This document shows, piece after piece, positions 62,390 through 64,000 of a stretch of 64,000 nt of DNA (position 1 is the first letter of the stretch; every line of letters starts with the position of its first letter). The DNA comes from Agapetus fuscipes (Eukaryota; Arthropoda; Insecta; Trichoptera; Glossosomatidae): assembly GCA_951799405.1 (NCBI GenBank), contig OX637335.1, positions 17,178,342 to 17,242,341 on the forward strand. Reading direction: 5' to 3'. The notes under the pieces are model-generated. The model saw only the letters and a list, made by a program, of their open reading frames with translations, made no database searches and was not told where the DNA came from. The position numbers and the translations under genes were made by a program.

Positions 62390-62665
62390 ACACTGGAGAG
62401 ACAAATTGAAACGTTCGAAATGTATGTCTACCGAAATATGTTTCAGATCTCGTGGCGTGATCGGGTCGCCAATGAAGAAGTCTTCCGACATATGCGCACC
62501 GCAAAGGAACTCCTGCCAACCATTAAACAGAGAAAGCTGACGTACTTTGGTCACGTTTTGAGAAATAAGAACTACCTTCTTTATCTTATTATACTGGGTA
62601 AGATTGAGAAGAGAAGAACTCAGGGACGCCAAAGCACATCGTGGCTGACAAACTTGTAATAATGG
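62390..62665 (+). pseudogene. BovB/RTE-like RT C-terminal fragment
   Basis: FEMYVYRNMFQISWRDRVAN, EEVFRHMRTAKELLPTIKQR, KLTYFGHVLRNKNYLLYLII and GRQSTSWLTNL-stop: the typical C-terminal thumb/connection of RTE-type RTs ('FEMWCYRRMLxISWxDRVTNEEVL...'). About 90 codons, no catalytic core. Confidence 0.85.
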
Positions 62666-62764
62666 TTAAATAAATGCACCAAGTCCCTGTTTCGAGCCGC
62701 AAGATCCAAGGACTAAATATCCATTATTTATTAATTTATATTTTAATGAACTAATAATAAATAA

Positions 62765-62885
62765 TAACTCAATGACATATGTTGAAACAAGGGCAAAGTT
62801 ATCGTCGAGGGCATGACGGAGTCCGAACTTGCGCTAGTTTCAAAAACACAAATTTGAGGGCTCAACCACGCCAGTGACTTGATTT
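62765..62885 (-). repeat. SINE-D head, degenerate
   Basis: TGACATATGTTGAAACAAGG, GCAAAGTTATCGTCGAGG, GGAGTCCGAACTTGCGC (box-B region), then GGGCTCAACCACGCC. Confidence 0.5.
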
Positions 62886-62996
62886 ATTTAGGTGTGATTC
62901 ACACACAGCGTTAACCAAAAATTACCTTAATCAGTATTTTTTTGATTTATCGATAATAAAAAATTAAAGACCCTAGCTTGCAATACAACCAAAAGC

Positions 62997-63275
62997 TTAA
63001 ACAAATATGTCGGTATTTCTCCCTGCGTATGGTTTTAACCCCACCTTTGAGTATCGTTCACCTTTAAATACCATTAAAACGTAAAAGATCAAAGTATTAC
63101 GGAACATAAAAGATAACAAGATTTGCTTTGATCTGTGTTGCGTTTCATGAGTCAAGATTTCTTTTCGTTCTGGAAAATAGGCTCCCAAGCCGGACGTTCT
63201 ACCCACACACATTCTGTAAACATAACAAACTACAATATTTTTTAGTGTTGATCTGTTAACACAGTGAAAGTCCAT
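62997..63275 (-). pseudogene. Start of an adjacent PLE copy
   Basis: The minus frame opens ATGGACTTTCACTGTGTTAA (MDFHCVNRS), a variant of the MNFHSVN leader at 7885 and 12051. It lies 67 bp downstream of the hammerhead-like fold and 320 bp downstream of the endonuclease stop. The rest (YVYRMCVGRTSGLGAYFPER...) was not recognised. The arrangement fits the pLTR between two tandem PLE copies. Confidence 0.45.
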
Positions 63276-63341
63276 TTTTATAAATATTTAAAAATATAAA
63301 TGGTTAAACATTGTTTTAATTCACTTTATTTTATTTGTTTA

Positions 63342-63381
63342 TGCTCGAATATTTTCGCCTAATGAGGCATCTTCAAGAGCA
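63342..63381 (-). ncRNA. Hammerhead-ribozyme-like fold 5 (PLE 3' region)
   Basis: Minus strand: stem I TGCTC (63381-63377) with GAGCA (63346-63342), five pairs; core TTGAAGA (63376-63370; U instead of C at the first core position); stem II GCCT/AGGC; GAAA (63356-63353); palindromic ATAT; T-C. One extra base before stem II as in the other folds. Its place 3' of a GIY-YIG domain supports PLE origin. Confidence 0.55.
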
Positions 63382-63595
63382 GAATGGTTACAAATATATT
63401 TTTATAAAATAATTTTCAAAACAATTTTCAAAACAACTTTTTTTCCAAAACAAAAGCAAAATTCATAGACAAAAATTTTAAGATTCAAAAATGCATTAGT
63501 GTTAGGTATAATGAAATTAAAAATTTTAATACAATAAAAATAAAATATGTTAGTTAAATAATAATAATAATAATAATAACAAATAAAAAACAAAA

Positions 63596-64000
63596 TTATT
63601 GCAATATTGGTGAAACATAGGGAATCTGCACATTCACTAAGTCTTTATTTTTATTTTTGTAGATTTCCAACGCTTCCAGAGCCATCAGTCTCCTCACTTC
63701 ACACTCAGAGTGTATTACCTCTACATTGGTAATATCGAAAGTATGGTCTTTATCAATGCAATGGTCTGCCATCTCAGAGTATGCAGATAAGCCTCTGAGT
63801 GCTCTGGAATGTTCTTTAAATCTTGTGCGTACTGATCTCCCTGTCTCACCAATATATAAAGCCTCACAGTCATTACATTTAATTTTATACACTCCACCCA
63901 TATCCAATTTATTTACTTTATCCTTATTGTTGAACAGTTATTTATGTAGATTGTTTTTAGTATAAAAAGCAAAGTTTATTTCATGTTTTAAATTTTTTTT
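63596..64000 (-). pseudogene. Penelope-like element, GIY-YIG endonuclease end
   Basis: The minus strand reads DMGGVYKIKCNDCEALYIGE, TGRSVRTRFKEHSRALRG, MADHCIDKDHTFDITNVEVI and RLMALEALEIYKNK; stop TAA at about 63593-63595. The VYKIKC-x2-C...YIG-x3-R...FKEH pattern is the GIY-YIG nuclease with the extra Cys pair found at the C-terminus of Penelope-like ORFs; it nicks the target for reverse transcription. The frame continues upstream to the window edge (NFAFYTKNNLHK, LFNNKDKVNKL) but is broken by TAA at 63938-63940, so this copy is probably dead. The RT domain lies outside the window. Confidence 0.88.

Overview
The window looks like a slice of an arthropod (probably insect) nuclear genome: AT-rich, almost entirely non-coding, and built from layered fragments of retroelements. 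Only two host exons were recognised. Both are on the minus strand: 35008-35150 (second half of an Ig domain) and 13716-13865 (first half of the next Ig domain). They have matching phase-1 splice borders and read like the end of Ig1 and the start of Ig2 of a Dscam-family receptor. If they belong together, 13866-35007 is one 21.1 kb intron, and the rest of the window is flanking intron or gene edge. No prokaryotic features, CRISPR arrays, real tRNA genes or complete host genes were seen.

Main repeat families (names are local to this report). (1) 'RTE tail': a 230-280 bp unit present about 30 times on both strands. The RTE-like reverse transcriptase remnant at 51215-53258 carries this unit as its 3'UTR, so the units are LINE 3' ends, or short elements using that end. 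The youngest copies end in (TTAGA)n. (2) SINE-A: tRNA-like head, two alternative tails, and in two copies an additional 5S-rRNA-derived head. (3) SINE-B: a second tRNA-like family, sometimes ending in a T run. (4) SINE-D: a third tRNA-like family. (5) Several other LINE 3' ends: a Jockey-like family with a poly(A) tail (8119-9098 and 48700-49215), a CR1/Jockey-like family ending in (CAT)n, and RTE/BovB-like C-termini. (6) Penelope-like elements (PLEs): a GIY-YIG endonuclease end at 63596-64000, plus a series of palindromic leader regions at 7.9-12.8 and 22.6 kb. Five places carry hammerhead-ribozyme-like folds, two of them inside ~150-160 bp insertions bounded by 13-15 bp direct repeats. (7) DNA elements: a 1.65 kb PIF/Harbinger-like element with TTA duplications (44437-46085) and three copies of a ~245 bp foldback MITE. 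(8) Satellites: a GT-rich array (7.4-9.8 kb), inverted TGTCATGT-type arrays (10.0-10.6 and 58.4-59.1 kb) and a 15-bp minisatellite (30.43-30.88 kb).

Layout. 0-7 kb: LINE and SINE remnants. 7-13 kb: GT array, Jockey-like LINE and the PLE palindromes. 13.7 kb: Ig2 exon. 14-35 kb: TE-filled intron. 35.0 kb: Ig1 exon. 35-51 kb: SINEs, RTE tails and the Harbinger-like element. 51-53 kb: largest RT remnant. 53-64 kb: foldback element, possible solo LTR, SINE-A cluster, young RTE copy and PLE end. Nested insertions with readable target duplications give a relative order: RTE tails are old and recurrent, and other LINEs, PLE fragments and MITEs landed in them later.

All calls come from reading the sequence. 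No alignment or database search was run, so family names are at clade level and percentages are avoided.
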